Shown here: in pieces, positions 1-5,586 of the stretch
Layout of the letters: each line of letters begins with the position of its first letter
Position numbering within the stretch: the stretch's first letter is position 1
Source of the DNA: Planctomycetales bacterium
Lineage (GTDB): Bacteria; Planctomycetota; Planctomycetia; Pirellulales; Thermoguttaceae
DNA: 5,962 bases
Assembly (NCBI GenBank): GCA_007122045.1
Contig: SKJM01000141.1
Coordinates: forward strand, 1-5,962
Direction of reading: 5' to 3'
Notes under the pieces: generated by a model
Told to the model about the DNA's origin: nothing
Seen by the model: only the letters and a program-made list of their open reading frames with translations
Databases searched by the model: none
Made by a program: the position numbers and the translations under genes

Positions 1-144
1 GGCGTGGAGGCGCAGACGTTCGAGCCGGGCGAGCCGATCCGCCTGATGTACCGCCTTTGGATTCACGCCGACGACGGCGAAACCGAGGCCATCGCCCGGG
101 CGTACGACGCCTACGGCGCCGGCACGGAGGCCCGGTGGGAATAG
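1..144 (+). CDS. C-terminal fragment of a PmoA-like (DUF6807-type) protein, 5' end outside window
   Basis: Frame 1 is open from the first base and ends at a TAG at 142-144, giving the last 47 residues of a protein. The tail contains 'EPGEPIRLMYRLWIHADDG' followed by an acidic/alanine-rich helix ('AIARAYDAYGAG'). That pattern, a beta strand with Y/F-R-L-W-I-H and then a short amphipathic helix, resembles the end of planctomycete proteins annotated PmoA-like/DUF6807, which often sit near exported Gfo/Idh/MocA oxidoreductases. The family call is from memory of the motif only. That this is a real coding end is supported by the strong GC bias at third codon positions and by the clean stop 9 bp before the end of the convergent LRR gene. 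No terminator hairpin with a T tract follows. Confidence 0.6.
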   Translation, partial: GVEAQTFEPGEPIRLMYRLWIHADDGETEAIARAYDAYGAGTEARWE

Positions 145-153
145 GGCGCCGCG

Positions 154-1515
154 TTACCGCGTGATCTCGCACTCGGGCAGGGCGGCTTGCAGTTTCTCGA
201 CGGCCTCGGCGGTGACGGCCGTCAGCGAGACGTCGAGCCGCTTGAGGCTTTCAAGCCCTTCAAGGTGGGCGAGTCCCGCGTCGGTGATGCGGGTTTGCTG
301 GAGGTTCAGGTCCTCCAGCGATTCCATGCGGCCGAGGTGCTCGAGGCCGGCGTCGGTGATGACGGTGTTTTCCAGGTTGAGCCACCGCAGGGCGGGAAGC
401 CGCGCCAAGTGCTCCAGGCCCGCGTCGGTGATGTCGGCGCGCCAGAGGTTCAGCCGCCACAGCTTGGGGAAGTTATCGGCGATGATTTCCATCGCGGCGT
501 CGTCGGCCTGCGTTTCGGAGAGGTCGAGCCGTTCGAGATTCGTCATGCCCGCCAGGTGGGCGATTCCCTCGCCTGAGACGGGCGTGTCGCGCAGCGAGAG
601 AGTTTGCATCTTCTCGAGCCCGGCCAGGTGCGCCAGCCCGGCGTCGGAGATGTAGGCCCGCATCAGGGTGAGGTGGGTCAGCTCGGTGAGGTCTTTGAGT
701 TCGGCCAGGCCGTCGTCAAATACGTTCGCGTCCTCCAGCGAGAGCGAACGGAGCCCTTGCAGTTGCGCCACGTACTCGAGCCCGGCATCGGTGACGCCGG
801 GGTTGCGCAGTTGGAGGCTCACCAGGTTTTCCAGGCCCGTAATATGGGCCAGTCCGGCGTCGGTCACCAATGAGCAGCCGCGCACGTCGAGCAGGCGAAG
901 GCGGGCCATCTCGCCCACGTGCCGGAGCCCTTCGTCGGTGATGTTGTTGTACAGCAGCGACAGCCGCTCCAGCTTGTCCAACGACTTGAGAGGCTCCAGG
1001 GCGGCGTCGGTCATGTCGGTGGTGCGGCGCAGGTTGAGCGCCTTCAGGTTCGTCAGTTCCGCAAGCCGCCGGATTCCCTCGTCGGTCGCATCGGTGTTCT
1101 CCAGCACGAGGTCTTCAAGCTGTTCGAACGCCGGCAGGTGCCGTACTCCCTCATCGGTGATGCCGGCGCCCCACAGTGCCAGGGTGCGCAGGTCGGATAA
1201 CGCCGTGAGCCGTTCCACGTCCTCGTCGGTGACGGAACGCTGGTGCAGATCGACCTCGATCACCCGCCCCTGGTCGTCCTTCCGAACCGTTCCCCTCAGT
1301 TGCTTAACCCTTTCGATGGCGGCCTGAACCGCCGGATCGATCGGCTCGGGCTCTTCCACCACGGGTTCGGGTTCGTCGACCGGTTCCGGCTCGTCGACCG
1401 GCTCCGGGGCAAGGGGCGGTTCGGGGGCTTCGGGCTGGGGGCATCCTGCCAGGGCGATGACCAGCAGGCATGCCAGGACAAAACGGATGCCGGAGCGGAT
1501 GGGGAGAGATGACAT
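154..1515 (-). CDS. Leucine-rich-repeat lipoprotein (15 'TDAGLxHL' repeats)
   Basis: The encoded protein is 453 aa. The N-terminus is a lipoprotein signal: short basic region, hydrophobic stretch (about residues 10-23), then lipobox L-A-G-C with the acylated Cys at 25. It should therefore be a membrane-anchored envelope protein. Residues 26-60 form a Pro/Glu/Asp-rich linker with VDEPEP repeated; the DNA there shows an 18-bp tandem period at 1375-1410 (15 of 18 bases match). From about residue 85 to the end there are 15 leucine-rich repeats of roughly 24 residues, consensus xITDAGLxHLxxLxxLxxLxLxxT, the type abundant in Planctomycetota and usually assumed to mediate protein or carbohydrate contacts. 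I chose the ATG at 1515 over the in-frame ATG at 1560 because AGGAG lies 8 nt upstream and the signal peptide starts there. The repeats are also visible as degenerate 72-75 bp DNA repeats ('gcgtcggtgat' recurs), so repeat number may vary. No partner or ligand can be read from the sequence. Confidence 0.9.
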   Translation of the reverse strand: MSSLPIRSGIRFVLACLLVIALAGCPQPEAPEPPLAPEPVDEPEPVDEPEPVVEEPEPIDPAVQAAIERVKQLRGTVRKDDQGRVIEVDLHQRSVTDEDVERLTALSDLRTLALWGAGITDEGVRHLPAFEQLEDLVLENTDATDEGIRRLAELTNLKALNLRRTTDMTDAALEPLKSLDKLERLSLLYNNITDEGLRHVGEMARLRLLDVRGCSLVTDAGLAHITGLENLVSLQLRNPGVTDAGLEYVAQLQGLRSLSLEDANVFDDGLAELKDLTELTHLTLMRAYISDAGLAHLAGLEKMQTLSLRDTPVSGEGIAHLAGMTNLERLDLSETQADDAAMEIIADNFPKLWRLNLWRADITDAGLEHLARLPALRWLNLENTVITDAGLEHLGRMESLEDLNLQQTRITDAGLAHLEGLESLKRLDVSLTAVTAEAVEKLQAALPECEITR

Positions 1516-1523
1516 GGCACTTG

Positions 1524-1528
1524 CTCCT
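1524..1528 (-). promoter_or_regulatory. Shine-Dalgarno site of the LRR lipoprotein gene
   Basis: On the minus strand AGGAG occurs 8 nt before the ATG at 1515. This decides the start: the in-frame ATG at 1560 would add 15 residues in front of an otherwise canonical lipoprotein signal. Confidence 0.75.
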
Positions 1529-1710
1529 GTTCGCAAGAAAACGGACGGAAAATGACGCACGATCCGGCGCGGGATCTGCCGAATACCTCAGGATAACCGA
1601 ATTCGGCCCGCCGGCGAAGGCCTGGCTTGCATATTGGGGGGTCTTGCCCCGCCCTTCAGGGCATGCCGCGGTGTAGGAACGGCCGTGCGATTGAACTGGC
1701 AAACGCTTCT

Positions 1711-1780
1711 GTCGGAGTTCACGCTTGAGCGTGCGAAGCGGCAATGTGCGATCCGAGCACGCTCAAGCGCGAACTCCAAC
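1711..1780. repeat. Inverted repeat, 24-bp arms with 22-nt spacer
   Basis: The left arm (1711-1734) and right arm (1757-1780) are reverse complements at 22 of 24 positions. Each arm carries its own 14-bp near-palindrome: CACGCTTGAGCGTG (1720-1733, perfect 6-bp half sites) and CACGCTCAAGCGCG (1758-1771, one mismatch), with centres 38 bp apart. In a minus-strand transcript both arm mismatches become G-U pairs, so the stem would be unbroken; in a plus-strand transcript they would be A-C mismatches. It lies between divergent genes with no T tract, so it is not an obvious terminator. It could be a pair of operator sites, an mRNA leader hairpin of the LRR gene, or a short mobile palindromic element. 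Confidence 0.8.
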
Positions 1781-1836
1781 CGACCGCAAGCCCATTCCTG
1801 CACCCGGCAGGGCGGCTTGCTTGCCGGGCTCGCCAC

Positions 1837-1865
1837 TTGCGACCTTTCGTCGGCTGCGGTATGGT
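1837..1865 (+). promoter_or_regulatory. Weak candidate sigma-70-like promoter for the oxidoreductase gene
   Basis: TTGCGA (1837-1842) and TATGGT (1860-1865) are separated by 17 nt. Each hexamer matches the housekeeping consensus at 4 of 6 positions. The position is sensible, about 115 bp before the start codon, but a match of this quality is expected by chance in several hundred bases. Confidence 0.2.
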
Positions 1866-1965
1866 GGGGGGGTGGGTTTCCGGGGGTCGGCTCCCACCTT
1901 CCTTGAACTCAGCCGACGCAAACGGAGCCCCCAAGGCGGCTTTCCCTCTCCCGTATTACCAAGAA

Positions 1966-1971
1966 AAGGAG
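1966..1971 (+). promoter_or_regulatory. Shine-Dalgarno site of the Tat-exported oxidoreductase
   Basis: AAGGAG lies 9 nt before the ATG at 1981. It fixes that start against the longer in-frame ATG at 1744, which has no ribosome site and would bury the Tat signal 80 residues into the protein. Confidence 0.85.
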
Positions 1972-1980
1972 TCCCCCGAG

Positions 1981-3303
1981 ATGGCAACACGAACGACACG
2001 ACGCCGGTTCCTGAAGACGACCAGCGCGGTTGGTATTGGGTACTTTGTAACTTCCGGGCTGCGGGCCTGGGCCAACGATTCGCCGAACGAACGAATCCGC
2101 ATGGCCAGCGTCGGCGTCGGCGGCAGGGGGTCGGCCAACTCGAACGACGCCAGCCGGTCCGGCGAACTGGTGGCCATTTGCGACACCGACACCGGACGGC
2201 TCGAAGGGGCCGGCAAGCGGTTCGCCGGCGCCAAGCAATACACCGATTTCCGCACGATGCTCGACGAGATGGGCGACCGGATCGACGCCGTGACCATCAG
2301 CACGCCCGACCACACCCACGCCCCCGCCGGCTTGATCGCCCTGCGCATGGGCAAACATTGCCACTGCGAGAAGCCGATGACCCGCACCATTTATGAAGCC
2401 CGCCTGATGGGCGAGATCGCGCGCAAGCAGGGCGTGGCCACGCAGATGGGCAACCAGGGAACCGCCGGCGCCGGATTGCGCAAGGCGGCGGCGTTGCTTC
2501 GGGCGGGGGTGCTGGGGAAGGTCCGCGAGGTGCACGTGTGGACGAACCGCCCGGTCTGGCCCCAGGGCGGCTCCCGGCCCGACCCGCGGCCGGAGCCCGA
2601 GAACCTGAAGTGGGACCTGTGGCTGGGCCCCGCGCCGGAGCGGCCCTACGGCCCCGGCTATCATCCCTTCGCTTGGCGCGGCTGGTGGGACTTCGGCACC
2701 GGCGCCCTCGGCGACATGGCCTGCCACACGATGAACATGCCGTTCGCCGGCCTCGACCTGCGCGACCCCGTTTCGGTGCAGGCCGAAACGTCCGGCCACA
2801 ACCTCGACAGCTTCCCCAACTGGTCGGTCATCACCTACGAGTTCCCCGCCACCGGCGAGCGCGGCGCCCTGAAGATGGTCTGGTACGACGGCGGCCGGCG
2901 CTGCCCGCCGGAACTGCTCGGCGGCGAGGAGCCCAGCGCCAGCGGCGCGTTGATCATCGGCGAAAAGGGCAAGATGTACTCGCCGGGCGATTATGGCGGC
3001 AGTTACCGGTTGATGGACGGGGCCGAGAAGGTGGAGGTCGAGTTCGCACCGTCGCCGGGCCACTTCACCGAGTGGGTCAACGCCGTTCGGGGCGGCGAGC
3101 CAGCCATGTCGAACTTCCCCGATTACGCCGCCCCGCTCACCGAGACGGTGCTGCTGGGGAACCTGGCCGTGTGGGCGGCCCCCGAGCCCGGCACCGGCCC
3201 CAAGGTCGAGTGGAACGCGCGGAACCTGAAGGCCACCGGCGCCGAAAACCTGGAAGCGCTGGTGAAGCCCGAGTACCGCGAGGGTTATATTCTGGACGTT
3301 TAG
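1981..3303 (+). CDS. Gfo/Idh/MocA-family oxidoreductase with Tat signal
   Basis: The protein is 440 aa. It opens with a twin-arginine signal (T-R-R-R-F-L-K at residues 6-12, then a hydrophobic stretch ending near A-W-A at 29-31), so it should be exported folded to the periplasm, probably with a bound NAD(P)-type cofactor. The Rossmann domain follows: VGVGGRG at 44-50, the acidic ICDTD strand end at 66-70, and STPDHTHA at 107-114. The family E-K-P signature, whose Lys is normally catalytic or near-catalytic, is at 130-132. The C-terminal substrate domain holds the planctomycete-typical WRGWWDFGTGALGDMACH at 232-249, in which D245 and H249 are likely active-site residues. Length agrees with exported family members (about 420-460 aa). 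These enzymes are thought to oxidise or reduce sugars and sugar derivatives, but the substrate cannot be read here. The gene stands alone, with no co-directional neighbour in the window, and its stop is 10 bp from the stop of the convergent BMC operon. Confidence 0.93.
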   Translation: MATRTTRRRFLKTTSAVGIGYFVTSGLRAWANDSPNERIRMASVGVGGRGSANSNDASRSGELVAICDTDTGRLEGAGKRFAGAKQYTDFRTMLDEMGDRIDAVTISTPDHTHAPAGLIALRMGKHCHCEKPMTRTIYEARLMGEIARKQGVATQMGNQGTAGAGLRKAAALLRAGVLGKVREVHVWTNRPVWPQGGSRPDPRPEPENLKWDLWLGPAPERPYGPGYHPFAWRGWWDFGTGALGDMACHTMNMPFAGLDLRDPVSVQAETSGHNLDSFPNWSVITYEFPATGERGALKMVWYDGGRRCPPELLGGEEPSASGALIIGEKGKMYSPGDYGGSYRLMDGAEKVEVEFAPSPGHFTEWVNAVRGGEPAMSNFPDYAAPLTETVLLGNLAVWAAPEPGTGPKVEWNARNLKATGAENLEALVKPEYREGYILDV

Positions 3304-3316
3304 GCCGCGGCGCCTA
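3301..3316. other. Convergent stop-codon junction forming an interrupted palindrome
   Basis: The plus-strand TAG (3301-3303) and minus-strand TAG (3314-3316) are the ends of a TAGGC / GCCTA inverted pair around CGCGGC. With only 10 bp between the genes there is no space for a conventional intrinsic terminator, and no T tract is present on either strand. Transcripts from the two sides probably overlap or end by Rho-type termination inside the opposing gene. Confidence 0.5.
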
Positions 3317-4246
3317 CCGCCCGGCCAGGACGGTTTCGAGCGTTTGGCGGAGGACGCCGGCGCTGTTCCGCAGCGCCTGCGCCTCCTTCGGCCAGAGTTC
3401 CACCTCGTGCCGGGCCGCGGCGCCGTGCCGGCCGACCTCCGTGGGCACGGAAAAGGCGACGTCCCGAACGCCGTAGCAGCCTTCCTGCAAGGTCGAAACG
3501 GGCAGTACGCGCCGGCTGTCGAGCGCCATGGCGTGGATCACCTCGGCGATGGCCAGCCCCACGGCGAAGCCCGCGCCGCCCTTCTTCTTGATGACCTCGG
3601 CCCCGGAGCCCTTGGTGCGGTTGAACAGTTCGGCCGCGGCGTGCGGGCTGAAGCCGGGGTATTTCTCCAGCGGCAGACCGGCCACCGTGGCGCTCGACCA
3701 GACGGGCACCATGCTGTCGCCGTGCTCGCCGAGGATCAGCGCCGATACCTGCGTGGGCGGGGCCTTCAGGTAGTCGGCAATGAGGCTGCGGAACCGGAGG
3801 GTGTCCAGCAGCGTGCCCAGCCCAAGCACCTGCGCGGGCGGCAGGTCGAGCCGCTGGGCCGCCAGATACGTGAGGATGTCGACCGGGTTGGAAACGACCA
3901 GCACCGTGGCGTCCTTCTTAAGGCCCGCTTGGCTCATCTCGCCGAGGATGCTCAGGAACAGGTCGACGTTGCGGTTGATCAGGTCGAGGCGGCTTTCGTC
4001 GGGCTTGCGCCGCAGTCCGGCGGTGATGCACACGCAATCGCTGGTGGCCACCTGCTCGTACCCGCCGGCGCGGATCACCTGGTCGGCCGCGACCGAGGCG
4101 CCGTGCAGCAGGTCGAGGGCCTGCCCTTCGGCAGCCTCGCGGTTCACGTCGAGCATGGCGATTTCGCGCACCAGGCCGCCCGCCTGCAGGGCAAAGCCCG
4201 CGCACGAGCCGACTAATCCTCCGCCTCCGATGATACTAATTTTCAT
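3314..4246 (-). CDS. Lactate/malate dehydrogenase-family protein, malate-type Arg; last gene of BMC operon
   Basis: The protein is 310 aa, normal for the family. It has the NAD-binding IIGGGGLVGS at 5-14 with acidic D33 after the second strand (NAD rather than NADP preference), the loop AGLRRKPDESR at 76-86, SNPVD at 119-123, GLGTLLDTLRFR at 142-153 (D148/R151 pair) and the catalytic GEHGD with H175. R86 is the usual substrate carboxylate-orienting Arg. The discriminating loop position is Gln in lactate dehydrogenases and Arg in malate dehydrogenases; here it is R80, so malate/oxaloacetate or another bulkier acid is more likely than lactate. The ATG overlaps the aldolase stop (ATGA), with GGAG 11 nt upstream, so the two genes are translationally coupled. 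In planctomycetal BMC loci a homologue is thought to regenerate NAD for the encapsulated aldehyde dehydrogenase. That role is inference here, since no encapsulation tail is visible at either end. Confidence 0.9.
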   Translation of the reverse strand: MKISIIGGGGLVGSCAGFALQAGGLVREIAMLDVNREAAEGQALDLLHGASVAADQVIRAGGYEQVATSDCVCITAGLRRKPDESRLDLINRNVDLFLSILGEMSQAGLKKDATVLVVSNPVDILTYLAAQRLDLPPAQVLGLGTLLDTLRFRSLIADYLKAPPTQVSALILGEHGDSMVPVWSSATVAGLPLEKYPGFSPHAAAELFNRTKGSGAEVIKKKGGAGFAVGLAIAEVIHAMALDSRRVLPVSTLQEGCYGVRDVAFSVPTEVGRHGAAARHEVELWPKEAQALRNSAGVLRQTLETVLAGR

Positions 4247-5115
4247 GATTTCAACTGCTCCATCACCCGGTCGGTAATCATCTGGACGAGTTGTTCCACG
4301 TCGATGCCGCCCGGATTGGACGCTGAGCCGTTGCTGTCGGCCTTGCCGTCACCGCCCTTCGGAATGAACGTCGGCGGCTGGAACGCGCACCGCTCGACGC
4401 CGGTTTCCTTCCAGCTTTCGCGGAACACGTCGTTGGCGCAGATGTCGCAGTTGCTCAGCTTGTGCCGCGGGTCCTTCATGCCCCACTGGGCCTTCAGGTC
4501 CAGCAGCGCCTGGGCCTCCGGCTCGGTGAAGTAGCTGATGCGGCCCAGGCCCCGGGCCAGCATGAGCATGCGGCAGTAGGCGTCGAGCACCTCGGTCCAC
4601 CAGTAGGCCTTCTCGACCGTCTCGCCCCAGCTCACCGTGCCGTGGTTGGCCAGGATGATGACGTTCGACTTGTTCACGAACGGAAGGATCGTATCGGCGA
4701 AACTCTGGCTGCCGGGCGTGTCGTACCGGGCGATGGGCACCTCGCCGAGGAAGATCTCGACCTCGGGCAGGACGCACATGGGCACGGGCTCGCGGGCGAT
4801 GCCGAACGCGGTGGCGTGCGGCGGGTGGCAATGCACCACCGACTTCACCTCCGGCCGCGCCTTCATAATGGCAATATGCAGCTTGATCTCGCTCGTGGCC
4901 TTCCGCCGGCCGGAGGTCTGCTTCCCCTCCCCGTCGACCGTGCACAGGTCGTCCGGCTTCATGAAGCCCTTGCTGATGCCCGTGGGCGTGCACACGATTT
5001 CATTGGGGCCCATGCGGTAGCTGACGTTGCCGTCGTTGGCCGCGGCGAAACCCTTCTTGTAAATGCGATCGCCGATGGCGCAGATTTCTTTCTTGATCTC
5101 GAACAGGGTCGGCAT
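4243..5115 (-). CDS. Class II aldolase (fuculose/rhamnulose-phosphate aldolase-like) with C-terminal encapsulation tail
   Basis: The protein is 290 aa. Residues 1-205 are a class II aldolase/adducin domain: NDGNVSYR at 27-34 and TPTGISKG at 43-50 (phosphate/enediolate loops), catalytic Glu at E76, and zinc ligands H95 and H97 (HCHPPH) plus H158 (ANHGT). Related enzymes cleave L-fuculose-1-P or L-rhamnulose-1-P to DHAP and L-lactaldehyde; epimerases and dehydratases share the fold, so the substrate comes from the BMC context. Canonical FucA is about 215 aa, so some 80 residues are extra. They contain three cysteines (C223, C226, C243; CxxC plus one), then a Gly/Ser/Asn-rich linker (about 254-270) and a final amphipathic helix 'IDVEQLVQMITDRVMEQL' (271-288). 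That layout is typical of encapsulation peptides that direct cargo into BMC shells. The gene starts 18 bp after the EutN stop with a weak GGAA ribosome site 7 nt upstream, and overlaps the dehydrogenase start by 4 bp. Confidence 0.92.
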   Translation of the reverse strand: MPTLFEIKKEICAIGDRIYKKGFAAANDGNVSYRMGPNEIVCTPTGISKGFMKPDDLCTVDGEGKQTSGRRKATSEIKLHIAIMKARPEVKSVVHCHPPHATAFGIAREPVPMCVLPEVEIFLGEVPIARYDTPGSQSFADTILPFVNKSNVIILANHGTVSWGETVEKAYWWTEVLDAYCRMLMLARGLGRISYFTEPEAQALLDLKAQWGMKDPRHKLSNCDICANDVFRESWKETGVERCAFQPPTFIPKGGDGKADSNGSASNPGGIDVEQLVQMITDRVMEQLKS

Positions 5116-5133
5116 GATGTCGTTCCGTAGTGA

Positions 5134-5433
5134 TTATTGCGATGGTGGAATGGGTTTGTACGTGAGGGTGTCGAGGATGGCGGCGTTGTACGCGTCGATC
5201 GGCTTGACGTCGGGGTAGAAGGGCATGGCCGCCTCGCGCCCCTCGCTCAGTGCAATGGTGCTGCCGAAGCCCGCGCCCAACTCGTCGAATACGACGACCT
5301 CCTCCTGCCATGCGTCCGATTGCTCCTGCAGGTTGTCCCACGACTGCGGCACGGCCAGCTTGAAGCTGGCCCCGGCGAGGCTCGGGTGCCGGGTGTTCAG
5401 CGTAACGGTTCCTATGATCTTGCCGATGCGCAT
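5134..5433 (-). CDS. EutN/CcmL-family BMC pentameric shell protein (BMC-P)
   Basis: The protein is 99 aa, in the usual size range. It starts MRIGKIIGTVTLNTRHPSL, the standard first strand of EutN/CcmL proteins, continues through a 'K-L-A-V-P' strand, and has the conserved VVFDELGAGFGSTIALSEG segment (about 47-65) and the C-terminal KPIDAYNAAILD (about 77-88). Family members form pentamers that cap the vertices of polyhedral microcompartments. The D-E-L-G-A-G and P-I-D-A-Y-N-A-A-I versions are those I associate with planctomycete and verrucomicrobial BMC loci. The reading frame stays open upstream to 5577, but that extension translates the palindromic repeats, and homologues start at MRIG. No Shine-Dalgarno sequence precedes this ATG: the repeat block begins 7 bp upstream (5441). 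Translation may depend on a leaderless-like or S1-assisted mechanism, or on coupling. Such operons usually carry several BMC-P copies and hexamer genes, which would lie outside the window. Confidence 0.93.
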   Translation of the reverse strand: MRIGKIIGTVTLNTRHPSLAGASFKLAVPQSWDNLQEQSDAWQEEVVVFDELGAGFGSTIALSEGREAAMPFYPDVKPIDAYNAAILDTLTYKPIPPSQ

Positions 5434-5440
5434 ATCTGCG

Positions 5441-5586
5441 GTAGGGCGGGCCGCGCCCGCCGGAAGTGTTCTTTCGCGTGGGTGAACCCGGCTGCTCAGA
5501 CAGCCGGAACCACCCACCCTACGCCGGAAGTGTTCTTTCGCGTGGGTGAACCCGGCTGCTTGGGCAGCCGGAACCACCCACCCTAC
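5441..5586. repeat. Palindromic repeat block: 64-bp unit in tandem, bounded by GTAGGG/CCCTAC ends
   Basis: Two head-to-tail 64-bp units (5459-5522 and 5523-5586) differ at 3 positions, all in the hairpin loop. Each unit encodes a nested hairpin: outer stem GTGGGTG/CACCCAC, symmetric AAC/AAC internal loop, inner stem CCGGCTG/CAGCCGG, 6-nt loop (unit 1 stem 5478-5517; unit 2 shifted by 64). Immediately left is a further perfect hairpin GGCGGGC-cgc-GCCCGCC (5445-5461). The outer ends match inversely: GTAGGGCGGG at 5441-5450 against CCCACCCTAC at 5513-5522, 9 of 10, and the same end recurs at 5577-5586. Such terminal inverted repeats with tandem internal units look like a REP/MITE-type interspersed element. 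It fills almost the whole 149-bp gap between two genes of one operon and would be transcribed as consecutive hairpins. Confidence 0.9.

Larger units (their letters stand above)
1516..1980. other. Divergent intergenic region between the LRR and oxidoreductase genes
   Basis: This 465-bp gap separates two divergently transcribed genes and must hold both promoters. I find no convincing gene in it. Open frames across it lack ribosome sites, and frames on both strands spell the same 'TLKREL' string because of the inverted repeat at 1711-1780. Other visible structures are a small hairpin GCCC-ttca-GGGC at 1651-1662, a CCCGGCA/TGCCGGG pair at 1803-1809/1822-1828, a GGTGGG/CCCACC pair at 1871-1876/1893-1898, and a 9-bp inverted pair CGTCGGCTG/CAGCCGACG at 1848-1856/1910-1918. 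The hexamer GTGCGA occurs three times (1685, 1731, 1746). No strong promoter stands out for the minus-strand gene. Confidence 0.7.

Noticed and set aside
145..153. Terminator between the left fragment and the LRR gene
   Set aside because: The convergent stops are 9 bp apart, with no hairpin and T tract visible.
1691..1719. Promoter with TTGAAC at 1691
   Set aside because: No acceptable -10 hexamer occurs 16-18 nt downstream.
1711..1780. Intrinsic transcription terminator
   Set aside because: It lies between divergent gene starts, with a 22-nt loop and no T tract on either strand.
1744..1980. In-frame N-terminal extension of the oxidoreductase from an ATG at 1744
   Set aside because: It translates the inverted repeat and GC-rich intergenic DNA, has no ribosome site, and would displace the Tat signal, which begins exactly after AAGGAG at 1966-1971.
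1909..3063. 384-aa minus-strand open frame opposite the oxidoreductase
   Set aside because: Antisense frame kept open by high GC and rare stops; it has no recognisable motif, and the plus-strand frame has clear family signatures.
2538..3476. 312-aa plus-strand open frame
   Set aside because: Arg/Ala/Pro-rich out-of-frame reading of the oxidoreductase gene that runs on into the convergent dehydrogenase gene.
3344..4216. 290-aa plus-strand open frame
   Set aside because: Antisense shadow of the lactate/malate dehydrogenase, whose minus-strand motifs are complete.
4462..5130. 222-aa plus-strand open frame
   Set aside because: Antisense shadow of the aldolase gene, with no family features.
5434..5577. 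In-frame N-terminal extension of the EutN protein to 5577
   Set aside because: The added residues are translation of the tandem palindromic repeats. EutN proteins begin at the MRIGK-type strand.
5459..5586. CRISPR array
   Set aside because: Only two units, directly abutting with no unique spacers, and the units are nested palindromes.
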